Of a DNA stretch of 64,000 nt, positions 9,507-19,300 are shown piece after piece. The first letter of the stretch is position 1. Each line of letters begins with the position of its first letter. The notes below the pieces were generated by a model, which did no database searches, had not been told where the DNA came from, and saw only the letters and a list, made by a program, of their open reading frames with translations. Both the position numbers and the translations under genes were made by a program. Source of the DNA: Novosphingobium sp. SG751A (GTDB lineage Bacteria; Pseudomonadota; Alphaproteobacteria; Sphingomonadales; Sphingomonadaceae); contig NZ_JABGCB010000025.1 of assembly GCF_013149295.1 (NCBI RefSeq), positions 1-64,000 of the forward strand. Direction: 5' to 3'.

Positions 9507-9558
9507 GCAAGCAAGGTTGCTGGCCTTGCCGCTTTTTGCCTGCGCCATACTGGCCCAC

Positions 9559-9615
9559 AAAAAAGCGCCATCGCGCAACCTCCGACCAACAATCGGAAGA
9601 TCGCGCGATGGCGCT
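9559..9615 (-). terminator. Rho-independent terminator of the GH2 gene
   Basis: A 13-bp perfect stem (AGCGCCATCGCGC with GCGCGATGGCGCT, arms 9,564-9,576 and 9,603-9,615) with an inner ccga/tcgg helix. On the minus strand it is followed by six U residues (A-run 9,559-9,564). It lies just 3' of the GH2 stop. Confidence 0.88.
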
Positions 9616-9626
9616 CCATTTCCTCG

Positions 9627-12281
9627 TCAGGGGCGCCGCAATTCCAGCCCGGCCAGCAAGGCCGACCCGCCCTGTTTCACAAATTCAACCTTGGTAACCC
9701 CGCCCTTCACCGTGATCGGAATCACCTTGGTCACGGCCTTCAGGATACCTCCCGCCGCCTTGGCAGGGTTGAATTGGTCCAGCACTGTCATGCCATCGAC
9801 CTTCACCGCAAAACTGCGAGAATCGGCCATAGCCTGACTGGTTTCAAACATATGGAGCACCAGATTCCAGCGGCCGTCCGGCACGGGCAAGGTGTAAACG
9901 AAGGCCCCCGACCGATAGGTGTCGAACAAGACAGGATCGCTCGTCCCGCTGACCACTTTGCCACCCTTTGGCATGCGCGGCATTTGCGGGGTCAGGGAGG
10001 AGGTCGAACCGCCCTCGACATAATTGTCCGAACCATAGCGCCGCCCGTCAGCCGTGACATGGCCGACCAGCGTTCCGACATCAATCGACAAGCCGGCCTC
10101 AGGATCGGGCGCCATCCATGTCACGCTGTCCTGCAACGCGACGCCATCCCTTTGCGCCGAAACCGACAGGGCATTGCTCCCACCGTTCAGGTGGACCGCT
10201 GGCCACAGACAGATGCCGTCCTTGCAATCCGCCTCGCCCACGCGCTTGCCATTGACGGTCAGGCTGGCCTTGGCGGCATTGCTATAGGCCTTAACATCGG
10301 CCACCGGATAGGCTCGGGCAGTGTAACGCTTGCCGGTCAAATAGAGCATCGGTTTGGCCGACCAGTTGGCCTGATAGAAGTAGAAGGCTTCCTTCTTTTC
10401 CTTGCGGTCAAACGTCACCAATCCCTTGTCATTGATGTCGATGGCATCACCCTCCTCGCGCAGGTCGGAGGCGAAGTCGAACATGTTCCAGACCCATGTG
10501 GCAAAGAGATAGGGCCGTGATTTCAGCCCCTTCCATGCCTCCTCGTGATACCAGCTCTGATATTCCTCGGGATGGGGGCGGCCAAAGGCGGCAATCGACC
10601 CGCCATGCGGATTGTCGGAATGCTGGGTCAGCGCGCCGCCTGCGCCATATTCGCTGATCGACATCGGCAAGGCGGGGTGCTTGGCGTGCAATTTGTCCAG
10701 TTCAGCGGCATAGTCCCCGGGCTTGCCATAATACCAGCCGTAATAGCGGTTATAGCCGGTCAGGTTGGTAAAGCCCGACAATGCCTCTTGATCCGGGCGG
10801 GAGAAGGGCGAATCCTCGCAGCAATCAGCAAAGGTCGTGGGGCGTGAAGGGTCTTCCTCGCGAGCCAGCGCCGACAGATCCTTGAGCAGCGCCTGCCCCC
10901 GCGCCGGACGATCCGTTTTCAGATAGAGCATACTGGCGTCCACCTCATTTCCGGTGGACCACATGAAGATCGAGGGGTGATTAAATTGCTGGCGGATCAA
11001 CTCCTTCAGCTGCTGACGCGCATTGACGAAAGTGGCAGGCGTACCATCGGTCCCATCATAGGATGAAGCCGAGATATAGGGCACCTCCGCCCACATCACC
11101 ATCCCGCGCCGATCCGCCAGATCATACCACAAATCGTCATGGGGATAATGCGCGCCGCGAATGGTGTTCGCACCGATCTCCTCGATCATGGCCATATCGG
11201 CCTCGTGATCCTGCGGGCTCAACGCAGCGCCCTTGGCCATGATGTCCTGATGGCGCGACACGCCATGGAGCGCCAAAGACTTTCCATTGAGGAAAAAGCC
11301 CTTGTCGGGATCGAAGCGAAAGGCTCGCAGGCCCAGCGGCTGCACCACCTTGTCGATCACCTGCGCGCCCTTTTTCAGCGTGACGGCGACTGTATAGCGA
11401 TAGGGATCGACCTGCCCCTGCCACAGATGCGGGTGATCGATATGCAGGGTCTGACGCAATTCCCCCGTTTTGTTCGACAACAAAGCAAGGGCTTGAATCT
11501 TCTCGGTAACAACCTTGCCCTGTGCATCTAGAATGACAGTCTGCGCGGTCAGTTTTGCCGGATCCTTCCAGTTGTTTCGCAAGCGGGAGAGCACTTCAAC
11601 CTCGGCGGCATTTTGATCGACCGATGTCGCTTTGGCATAGACGCCCGGTCCACCGAAATCGAGCAGGTCGAAACCAGCTCCCTGCGTGGTGATCAGTTGG
11701 ACCCCGCGATAGAGCCCGCCATAGATAAAGAAGTCCCCCGCCAGCGGCAGGATCTCGCTGGTGCTGCTGCCTGGCTCGGGTTTGGAATTGTCGGCGCGGA
11801 CCACGATCGTGTTGGCGGCGCCCGCTTTCCACACGTCCGTCACATCAAAACGGAAACGGGTGTAGGCCCCGCGATGTTCCCCCACCGCCACGCCATTGAC
11901 CCACACCTGAGCAATATTGCCCACACCTGCAAAATCGAGATACTGGCGCTGCCCGGCCTGCGCGGCGGGCGCCTGCAGGCTTAGGCGATACCAGCCCACG
12001 CCCTGACGGTTGCCCTCACCCTTCGAGCGTTGGGTGGCATAAGCGCCAATGCGATTCCAGCTATGTGGAAGATCGACGCTTTCCCATTGGCTGTCGTCGA
12101 AAACCGGCTTTATCGCGGCCTCTGGCGTGTCGGCGCCATAGTGAAAACGCCAGCCTCTGGTCAGATCCTGAACGGATCGCCCCGCGGCCTCAGCGGCCTG
12201 TTGCGATGCGGCCGAAGCCATGGGCGCAAATGGCATCATCATGGCGGTCAACAGCAGCGCCCTGCAGGCAAACCTCTTCAT
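9627..12281 (-). CDS. Glycoside hydrolase family 2 (beta-galactosidase-like), secreted, with malectin-like domain
   Basis: 884 residues from the ATG at 12,281, which gives a clean signal peptide (MKRFACRALLLTAMMMPFAP ending ASA). Order: sugar-binding jelly roll, immunoglobulin-like domain, TIM barrel with acid/base Glu in FMWSTGNEVDASM and nucleophile Glu in SISEYGAGG, a DUF4982-type region, and a C-terminal malectin-like carbohydrate-binding domain (VLFDTYRSGAFVYTLPVPDG). Likely removes beta-galactosyl or related residues from plant polysaccharide or glycosides in the periplasm. Transcribed after the small secreted protein. Confidence 0.9.
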   Translation of the reverse strand: MKRFACRALLLTAMMMPFAPMASAASQQAAEAAGRSVQDLTRGWRFHYGADTPEAAIKPVFDDSQWESVDLPHSWNRIGAYATQRSKGEGNRQGVGWYRLSLQAPAAQAGQRQYLDFAGVGNIAQVWVNGVAVGEHRGAYTRFRFDVTDVWKAGAANTIVVRADNSKPEPGSSTSEILPLAGDFFIYGGLYRGVQLITTQGAGFDLLDFGGPGVYAKATSVDQNAAEVEVLSRLRNNWKDPAKLTAQTVILDAQGKVVTEKIQALALLSNKTGELRQTLHIDHPHLWQGQVDPYRYTVAVTLKKGAQVIDKVVQPLGLRAFRFDPDKGFFLNGKSLALHGVSRHQDIMAKGAALSPQDHEADMAMIEEIGANTIRGAHYPHDDLWYDLADRRGMVMWAEVPYISASSYDGTDGTPATFVNARQQLKELIRQQFNHPSIFMWSTGNEVDASMLYLKTDRPARGQALLKDLSALAREEDPSRPTTFADCCEDSPFSRPDQEALSGFTNLTGYNRYYGWYYGKPGDYAAELDKLHAKHPALPMSISEYGAGGALTQHSDNPHGGSIAAFGRPHPEEYQSWYHEEAWKGLKSRPYLFATWVWNMFDFASDLREEGDAIDINDKGLVTFDRKEKKEAFYFYQANWSAKPMLYLTGKRYTARAYPVADVKAYSNAAKASLTVNGKRVGEADCKDGICLWPAVHLNGGSNALSVSAQRDGVALQDSVTWMAPDPEAGLSIDVGTLVGHVTADGRRYGSDNYVEGGSTSSLTPQMPRMPKGGKVVSGTSDPVLFDTYRSGAFVYTLPVPDGRWNLVLHMFETSQAMADSRSFAVKVDGMTVLDQFNPAKAAGGILKAVTKVIPITVKGGVTKVEFVKQGGSALLAGLELRRP

Positions 12282-12339
12282 CGCATCCCCCAACATATCA
12301 TCGTGCTTGTGGATAGTAGTCTGCCCCCGGGAGACAGAT

Positions 12340-12369
12340 CCGGCCGCCGCGCAATGCGCCGGCGGCCGG
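12340..12369. repeat. 10-bp perfect hairpin between two genes
   Basis: CCGGCCGCCG and CGGCGGCCGG flank CGCAATGCGC, which can itself pair. It lies between the 98-aa gene and GH2. No U-run follows in either direction, so it is more likely an intra-operon processing or attenuation structure than a terminator. Confidence 0.5.
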
Positions 12370-12376
12370 TCGCGGG

Positions 12377-12673
12377 TCACTTCTTGGCGATCTTGGCGAG
12401 TTCGCCGTCGATCTTGGCCAAAACATCATCATTGAGCGCGTCGCCCGAATAGGACTGGATCGCCTTGAGCGTCATGCCATTGGCCAACGAGATCTGGCCA
12501 TTGTTGACGACATCGGGAATGTATTTGACCAGCACGGCCTTGGTCTGGGGATTTGCCATAAGCGTGCCGATGGTGGTGCCTGCGGTACTGTAAGCGGGCG
12601 CTGCGGCGGCAATCGCCGATCCGGCCACAGGGGCAGTCAACGCAATGGCAAGGGCATAGGCAAGGTGACGCAT
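12377..12673 (-). CDS. Small secreted protein of unknown function
   Basis: 98 residues from the ATG at 12,673, with a signal peptide (MRHLAYALAIALTAPVAGSA) and a mature domain of about 70 residues: a repeat of short amphipathic helices with VLVKYIPDVVNNGQISLANG, then MTLKAIQSYSGDALNDDVLAKI. I have an impression of similar small modules next to or fused to sphingomonad glycosidases, but cannot name a family. It directly follows the double palindrome at 12,705-12,739 and precedes GH2, so it is probably the first gene of that operon. Confidence 0.65.
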   Translation of the reverse strand: MRHLAYALAIALTAPVAGSAIAAAAPAYSTAGTTIGTLMANPQTKAVLVKYIPDVVNNGQISLANGMTLKAIQSYSGDALNDDVLAKIDGELAKIAKK

Positions 12674-12704
12674 AACCAATCCTTCTCTCCAAATCATTTG
12701 TCAC

Positions 12705-12739
12705 ATCGTACGATTAGGTTTAATCGAACGATATCGTTC
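12705..12739. promoter_or_regulatory. Two adjacent palindromic operators
   Basis: ATCGTACGAT (12,705-12,714) and GAACGATATCGTTC (12,726-12,739) are both perfect palindromes, 32-66 bp upstream of the 98-aa gene and 48 bp downstream of the TetR gene stop. The spacing suggests two TetR dimers on one promoter, controlling the small protein-GH2 operon. Confidence 0.65.
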
Positions 12740-12787
12740 TATAATGACTGAAGGGAAGAATCCAGCAAAATCCTCACGCCCTCTTTA

Positions 12788-13522
12788 TCACCAGGCTGCG
12801 CGCCCCCCCACCATGATCGCAACCTGCCGGGCGACAAACTGGGCGACGACCTGACTGGTCATTTCCTGTTGCATGCTGGCTGTCCGATACCAGCCCAAAA
12901 GCGAGGAAATGAAACCCACCGCCACGCTGCGAGCGTCGCTGATCGGCCAGCCTGCCTCAGATGACAGGCGTTCAATGTCGCAAATGACCCGCTCGGTGAA
13001 CGGCACAGAGCCTTGATCGTGAAATTCCCGAAACAGTTCGGGAAAACGCGGGGCTTCGCTGAATATGAGATGATCGAAGGCGGCCACCTCGGGGTCGCTG
13101 AAAGCGCCCAACAATTTGATACCCGTATTGAACAGCAATTCCGATACATCGCCGGCGACCGGCTCGGCCTGCCCCGCTGCCGACGGGGTCCATGCGTTCA
13201 GTCGCTCGGCAACGATGGCCCGGAACAGGTCGCTCTTGTTGGGGTAACGTGAATAGAGAGTCCCCTTGGAGACGCCCAGTGAACTGGCCACAGCTTCCAT
13301 CGACGTATTGGCATAACCATTTTCGAGAAACAGTTGTTTGGCCTTGTCGATGATCGCACTGTCTATGGCGGCCACTTGTGATGCGCTTGGGCGGCCTCGC
13401 TTGGTGGTGAACGCTTCGGCTGGTGTTTTCTTGGCTGCGGTGACTTTGGCCTTTGGCGACGGTTTGGGAGCCCGTTTGGCGCCCGTGGCCGTCTTTTCAA
13501 CACCTTCAATGTTTTGTTTCAC
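12788..13522 (-). CDS. TetR/AcrR family regulator, probable controller of the glycoside locus
   Basis: 244 residues. A basic, Ala/Lys-rich leader of about 40 residues precedes the TetR DNA-binding domain (KRGRPSASQVAAIDSAIIDK, then MEAVASSLGVSKGTLYSRYP). The C-terminal ligand domain contains LLFNTGIKLLGAFSDPEVAA and FHDQGSVPFTERVICDIERL, resembling the AefR-like C-terminal type. The gene sits between the GH2 operon and a TonB receptor, both of which have nearby palindromes. It is therefore the best candidate to bind them (inference). Confidence 0.85.
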   Translation of the reverse strand: MKQNIEGVEKTATGAKRAPKPSPKAKVTAAKKTPAEAFTTKRGRPSASQVAAIDSAIIDKAKQLFLENGYANTSMEAVASSLGVSKGTLYSRYPNKSDLFRAIVAERLNAWTPSAAGQAEPVAGDVSELLFNTGIKLLGAFSDPEVAAFDHLIFSEAPRFPELFREFHDQGSVPFTERVICDIERLSSEAGWPISDARSVAVGFISSLLGWYRTASMQQEMTSQVVAQFVARQVAIMVGGRAAW

Positions 13523-13586
13523 GCCATGTCCTCACGCATGAGCTGATGCCAGCCCCCATCGGACCACCATAGGCCCAACATAGAAA

Positions 13587-13615
13587 TGTCCCCGATCGGT
13601 TTGTGATCGGGGACA
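13587..13615 (-). terminator. Hairpin 3' of the TonB receptor gene
   Basis: TGTCCCCGATC and GATCGGGGACA form an 11-bp perfect stem around a 7-nt loop, 12 bp beyond the receptor stop. The following minus-strand sequence is only weakly U-rich (ATTTCTATG), so termination is likely but not certain. Confidence 0.65.
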
Positions 13616-13626
13616 ACAATTTATGG

Positions 13627-16128
13627 TCAGCGGGCGCCGAATGCAAACCGCACGCTTACCCCCACCTCACGGGGGCGGGTATAGGATGCATAACGATAGC
13701 CGCTGGTTCCGAACACCGCATCGGTGCCCGCGGGCGGGGTCAGATAGGAGGATTCCTGCGTCAACTGAACACCTGTGCCGGTGACATTGCGCGCAAAAAC
13801 GCCGATGTCCCATCGCCCATCAGGTGCGCGCACACCCGCAAACAGGTTCAGCAAGCCATAGCTTGGCGCAACAAATCCGGCATTGGCCCGGCTGTTGCTG
13901 GGATAATAGTTAAGCAGCCCGCGCAAATAGCCTTCCGACTGACCTACGGGCATATGATATTCCGACTGCAAAGTTGCATTCCACACGGGATCGCGCGAAA
14001 CGGCCTGCTTGCTCACACAGCGCGCCACGCTGGTCTTGGCCGCCTGAAACCCGGCCAGCGTTGCGGTGCCGGTATCGGCCACGCCGTCGAAATTGGAATC
14101 GTTGCAAGGGATCGACTGATTATTGACCTTACCATCGGCATAGCTGAGCGCAAGGGCAATGGACCAGCGCGGCGTGGCCTGAAAGGCGGCATCAACGTCA
14201 AAGCCTTTCACGATAGCATCGGCGCCAACGTTGAGAGGACCATAGCTGACAAAGGTCGAAGCGCCGTTGTTCTGGACAATCGGAATACCATTCAGCTGGA
14301 ACAACAGGCCTTTAAACTTATGATAGAAACCAGCGACATTGACCCGCAGGCGGCGATCAAGCCAGGTCGTCTTGAGGCCCGCTTCATAAGAAGTCGAGGT
14401 TTCATTTGGCAGGAACGTATAAGCCCCCAAGGTCGGGTCATTCGCAGCATTCTGGATGGTGATATTCACCGCCCCGCGCCGCCATGACGTGCCCACATTG
14501 GCATAGGCCAGCACATCGCGCGAGAAGCGATAGCGCACCGAAGCATTATAAATCCAAGGCTTGTCTTTCTGGTTGCGCGAGGCATTCTGGACCGGCGTAG
14601 TCGAAGCCGCGATGGGAATGTCGCAATAGCCCGGATAGGTGCTGCCAAAACCCGCCAGCGAACATGGGAACGGCAATTGCCTTGCAATCATGCCTGCCCC
14701 AAGCATAACCAACTGGGTATCGTCAGTGCTGGATACGATGCGGCGCAGGCCTCCGGCCACCTCCAGCCGATCTCCCAGATGCAGGCTGGCATTCGCAAAG
14801 ACCGAGGCTTCGAGTTGACGGCTGCGCACCGTGATAAACGCAGGCAGGACATATTTGGGATTGAACACGTAGGGACTGGGTTGCGCCGGATTGCCAAAGG
14901 CGCCTGCCAGCGACGTCGCGGGCTGCTGGCCGCCGGTCGAACTGACACTTAGATAATTGAAGTAACCGATGGTGTAGTCGATCAGTTTATTGCCGACCGA
15001 GGACAGGCGCACTTCCTGCGAAACGTTGCGCGAATTTGTCGCGATATCCTGATAATAGGTGTTGCCGACCAAAGCGTTGCCATAGTCGAGCGCACTATGG
15101 GTCGTGGTCCCGCCCCAATTCCAGCCGCCGATATAGCTCAACCGATGGCCAAGCACCTGCCAGTTGGCCGAGGCGATCACCTGATTGGAGCGCAGCGTAC
15201 CATCGCGCGGCGCATCGTCCACGCCCATACGGTCGCGGGCCTGCAAAGCCGGACCATTATAGTTGGCAGGCGCCAGCGCCGTCACGCCACCGGGCGCACC
15301 CGGCCCGACAACCTGGGTAAACACCCGCGAGCTATTGTCCATACGTTGGTACATGACATTGGCGTCGAAACTATCGGTTGGCGTGAAGCTTAGGTTGACA
15401 CGACCACTGGTCGTGTTGCGATAAGGGTGCAGGCCCGAATTGATGCTGTGGATGTTGTCGGCATCATTCTGGTCCACCAGACCGGCCACGCGCACCGCCA
15501 AAACATCCTTGATGATCGGCGCGTTCAGGGCTCCCTGTGCGTTAATTGCGCTCAAACTGCTGCCAAGGCCGCTGACATAGCCGCCCCATTCATGCGTATT
15601 GGCCTTGCGCGTCGAAATCAGGATGGCGCCCGATGGCGCGGTGCGCCCACGCAAGGTACCCTGCGGTCCGCGCAGCACCTCCAGCCCGTTGACATCATAC
15701 ATTGCCTGAAACGCTTCGCTTGCGCCAAACGGCACTTCGTTCAGATAGATATCAACGGTGGGCGATGCCTGCGTGCTGCCATCATAGGTCACGCCGCGGA
15801 TCGAGGGAGCCGGTGCGCGCCCGCCCGAAACGCTGCCATTGTTCAACGACAGACCGGGGACCACCGAAGCAACATCCTGAAACTGGGTGATGTTGAGCTT
15901 TTTGATGGCATCGCCTGTCACCGCGCTGACCGTTTGCGGTACATTCTGCAGGCTTTCCGAACGGCGCCGTGCCGTAACCACGATATCGACCGCTGAGTCG
16001 GGGGCCTGAACGATGCCCTTTGCGGGCTCCGAATTGCCGCCGCTCGATGATTGCGCCATGGCCTGCGAGCCCGCCATGCAGGCCAAAGTGCTGACAGCAC
16101 ACAGCAATATTTGGGTCTTGCGCCCCAT
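13627..16128 (-). CDS. TonB-dependent receptor, likely for plant glycosides
   Basis: 833 residues from the ATG at 16,128, preceded by a near-perfect Shine-Dalgarno (AGGAGGGGA). Signal peptide ends SQAMAQ. A TonB-box region (DIVVTARRRSESLQNVPQ), a plug domain (GLEVLRGPQGTLRGRTAPSG) and a 22-strand barrel ending in an aromatic-poor SVRFAFGAR follow. The class is that of the numerous sphingomonad receptors. Its location between the TetR gene and the divergent GH106 gene suggests uptake of rhamnose- or galactose-containing oligosaccharides or glycosides. An operator-like element lies near 16,205. Confidence 0.92.
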   Translation of the reverse strand: MGRKTQILLCAVSTLACMAGSQAMAQSSSGGNSEPAKGIVQAPDSAVDIVVTARRRSESLQNVPQTVSAVTGDAIKKLNITQFQDVASVVPGLSLNNGSVSGGRAPAPSIRGVTYDGSTQASPTVDIYLNEVPFGASEAFQAMYDVNGLEVLRGPQGTLRGRTAPSGAILISTRKANTHEWGGYVSGLGSSLSAINAQGALNAPIIKDVLAVRVAGLVDQNDADNIHSINSGLHPYRNTTSGRVNLSFTPTDSFDANVMYQRMDNSSRVFTQVVGPGAPGGVTALAPANYNGPALQARDRMGVDDAPRDGTLRSNQVIASANWQVLGHRLSYIGGWNWGGTTTHSALDYGNALVGNTYYQDIATNSRNVSQEVRLSSVGNKLIDYTIGYFNYLSVSSTGGQQPATSLAGAFGNPAQPSPYVFNPKYVLPAFITVRSRQLEASVFANASLHLGDRLEVAGGLRRIVSSTDDTQLVMLGAGMIARQLPFPCSLAGFGSTYPGYCDIPIAASTTPVQNASRNQKDKPWIYNASVRYRFSRDVLAYANVGTSWRRGAVNITIQNAANDPTLGAYTFLPNETSTSYEAGLKTTWLDRRLRVNVAGFYHKFKGLLFQLNGIPIVQNNGASTFVSYGPLNVGADAIVKGFDVDAAFQATPRWSIALALSYADGKVNNQSIPCNDSNFDGVADTGTATLAGFQAAKTSVARCVSKQAVSRDPVWNATLQSEYHMPVGQSEGYLRGLLNYYPSNSRANAGFVAPSYGLLNLFAGVRAPDGRWDIGVFARNVTGTGVQLTQESSYLTPPAGTDAVFGTSGYRYASYTRPREVGVSVRFAFGAR

Positions 16129-16202
16129 AATCCCCTCCTGTTTTGCAGATTCTGATGTCATCTGTCTTCTCTTGGGTGAACCACATACGGCGGGATGTCA
16201 AT

Positions 16203-16325
16203 ATATCGTACGCAAGCGAACTATAATGGTCCACAAAGCCCCTTTGCGTTGTGCATTCGCAACATTCTCTCCGCGCTCACACAGGATCTTGACAGCGACA
16301 GGGCTTTTATGGAACGATACCGTTC
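16203..16325. promoter_or_regulatory. Divergent promoter region with operator-like palindromes
   Basis: The intergenic region between the receptor and GH106 contains ATATCGTACG (16,203-16,212) on the receptor side and GAACGATACCGTTC (16,312-16,325) on the GH106 side, 24 bp before its ATG. The latter differs by one base from the perfect palindrome at 12,726. Both transcription units therefore look co-regulated with GH2. Confidence 0.6.
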
Positions 16326-16349
16326 GTTATAAGACGAGAGGATGAAGGA

Positions 16350-19300
16350 ATGGCAAAATCAACGCCCGCGCTGCTGGGCGCCGTGGCATGGGGCGCCTTG
16401 TGCGTGACCCATCCAGCCCACGCCCAGCCTGCGTCATCCTCGTCCGTAGCATCACTGCAAGCCGGTTTCACCGCCCCGCCACAGGACGCCAAACCGCAGG
16501 TCTGGTGGCACCTGATGAATGGCAATATCGACAAGGAAGGGATGATCCTCGACCTAGACTGGCTGGCCAATGTCGGCATCGGGGGAGTTCACGCCTTTTC
16601 GGGCGCCTTGTTCGAACCCACCGTGGTGCAGCGCCCGCTGACATTCATGTCCGATGGCTGGCGCGAAGCGTTTCACGCAGCCGTTGATCACGCAAAAATG
16701 CGCGGACTGGAAGTCACCATTGCCGGTTCCCCCGGCTGGAGCCAGACCGGCGGTCCATGGGTAAAACCACAGAATGGCATGAAAAAACTGGTCTGGCGCG
16801 AGACGACCGTCAAGGGCGGGCGCTTGCTTCGCCTCACCCTGCCAGCCCTGCCCAATGCCACCGGCCCGATACAGGCCCTGCCCCCCAAAAAGCCTTCCAA
16901 GATGGCTTCCGTGCCCATCGCATCGGGCATTGGGCCAGTTGTCGCCTATCGCCGCACCGACATCGCGCCCAAAGCCTACAGGCTCGGCGGCAAGCTTCAG
17001 CCCGATCTGGCCTCCGCTACAGATGATCTTGCCACCCGCGTGCCAATCACACTGGATGGGGCTGACGGTGTGGCGATCGACGCGCATTATGCGCAGGCCG
17101 CCTCGTTCCACGGTGTAAAGGTGGCCATGGACGCGCCTGTTCCCTTTGACATCTGGGCAAGCGTGGATGGGCAGACTTTCAACCATATCGGCACCTATGA
17201 TGTGCCCGAAGGCGAGGCACCTTCGCCGCAGCAATCGGTCGCCTTTGCCCCAGTCCGCGCGACGGTGATGCGCATCATCCTACACCGCCCGCCCCCGGCA
17301 AAGCCCCTGCCCGGCGTGCCCTCGCTGGGGCCCAAAGGGCCGATGAATACCGCTCTGCGCCTCCTGCGTTTCAGCACCGCGCCCATAGTCGATCGCGTGG
17401 AAAGCAAGGCCGGTTTCGAACCGACACCCGCCCCGGCCTCCACCTTGCCCGAGACGCAAGGGATCGCCACCGATCAGGTTGTGGACCTGACCCACAAGGT
17501 TGCGGCCGATGGCACACTGTCATGGGTTGCTCCGCCCGGCGATTGGACCATCTTGCGCATGGGCTGGTCTTTGACGGGCCAGACCAATGCCCCGGCAGAA
17601 CCGGAAGCCACCGGGCTGGAAGTGGACAAATTCGATGCAGACGCAGTGCGCGACTACATCGAAACCTATCTGGCCAGCTATGAAAAAGGCACGCAAAGCC
17701 CGTTGGGGCCCAAAGGGATCAGCGGACTGTTGACCGATAGCTGGGAGGCAGGCGTGCAGAACTGGACGCCGGGACTGCCCGAAGCCTTCCGGCGTCTGCG
17801 CGGCTATGACCCCACGCCATGGTGGCCGGTGCTGACCGGCGTGGTCGTGCAAAGCCGCGAGGCCAGCGACAATTTCCTCTCCGATTTCCGCCAGACGCTC
17901 AAAGATCTGGTGGTATCCAGCCACTATCAGGTACTGGCCCGCGCCGCCCACGATCACGGCATGACCTATTACACCGAGGTTCAGGGCGACCTGCCCCGTG
18001 CGATCAGCGACGGGCTGACCGCCAAGGGGCAGGCCGATATACCTTCAGCCGAATTCTGGTTCCGCCCCTTTACGGCAGACGCTGGCCAACCGCCATTGGT
18101 GGTCGATTTGAAGGAAGCTGCCTCGGCCGCGCATCTTTATGGGCGTAAGATGGCGGCGGCGGAATCGCTGACCATGGCCGCGCTGGGCGATCCTTGGAGT
18201 ACCGCGCCCAATCGCTTGAAGCCGGTAATCGACCGGATCTTTGCCACCGGCATCAACCGCATCCTGATCCATGATTCCCACCACCAGCCCTTTGTCGACA
18301 AAAAGCCGGGATTACAGCTCGGCATTTTTGGCCAGTGGTTCAATCGCAATGAGAGCTGGGCAGGCATGGCGGGGCCATGGGTCAGCTATCTCGCGCGCTC
18401 TTCGTTCATGCTGCAACAGGGCCAATATAGCGCCGACATCGCCTATCTCTATGGCGAGGAAGAGACGCTGACCGCGCTGTTCAACCATCGCTTCAACGAG
18501 GCAGTGCCGGACGGATTCGCCTATGACTACATGGACGCCGCCACGCTGAAATCGGGTTTGGCGATCCGGGGCGCGCAAGTGGGCACGCCTTCGGGCATGC
18601 AATATCGTCTGCTCTATCTGGGGCAGGAAGCCCGCAGGCTCGGCATCGATTATCTGACAGGCCTGCGCGATCTGGTGCGGGCGGGCGCGGTGCTGGTGGG
18701 TCTGCCGCCTACGGGCCGTCTGGGCATGAAAGGGCGTGAGGAAGATTTTGCCGCCATCACCCGTGAATTGTGGCCCGAACAGGCGCCAATGGATCATGCC
18801 GTGGGCAAGGGCCGGGTGATCGCCACGCAGGATCTGACTAAGGCCACCGCTATTATGGGCCTCGCCCCCGATGTCGACCTTCCCGCTGGCTCGTCGCTGA
18901 TGTGGCTGCATCGCCGGATGGAAGGGGCCAATGCCTATTACATCACCAACCAGTCCGACACCGCCCACCAAGGCCCGTTAAGCCTGCGCAGCACCATGCG
19001 TTACGCGCAATGGTGGTCGCCCGAAACGGGGAAGATTACGCCGCTCCCGGTTTCCTCAGACGGCATGCGCGCGACCGTGACACTGGACCTCTTGCCCCAG
19101 CAGGCGGGTTTTGTGGTGCTCACCGATACGCCTGCAAACCCGGTTGCGACGGATCGGGCGGCGCAGCCCCTCCCGCTTGCGCTGGACGGACCATGGGATG
19201 TCCGTTTCGAGGCCAATCGCGGCGCCCCGAATCATGTAACCCTCGACCATCTTCAGGATCTGGCCACGGTGGCAGATCCTGCCATCCGTTATTTTTCCGG

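Noticed and set aside
12340..12369. Terminator between the 98-aa gene and GH2
   Set aside because: Perfect stem but no U-run on either strand, so kept only as a hairpin.
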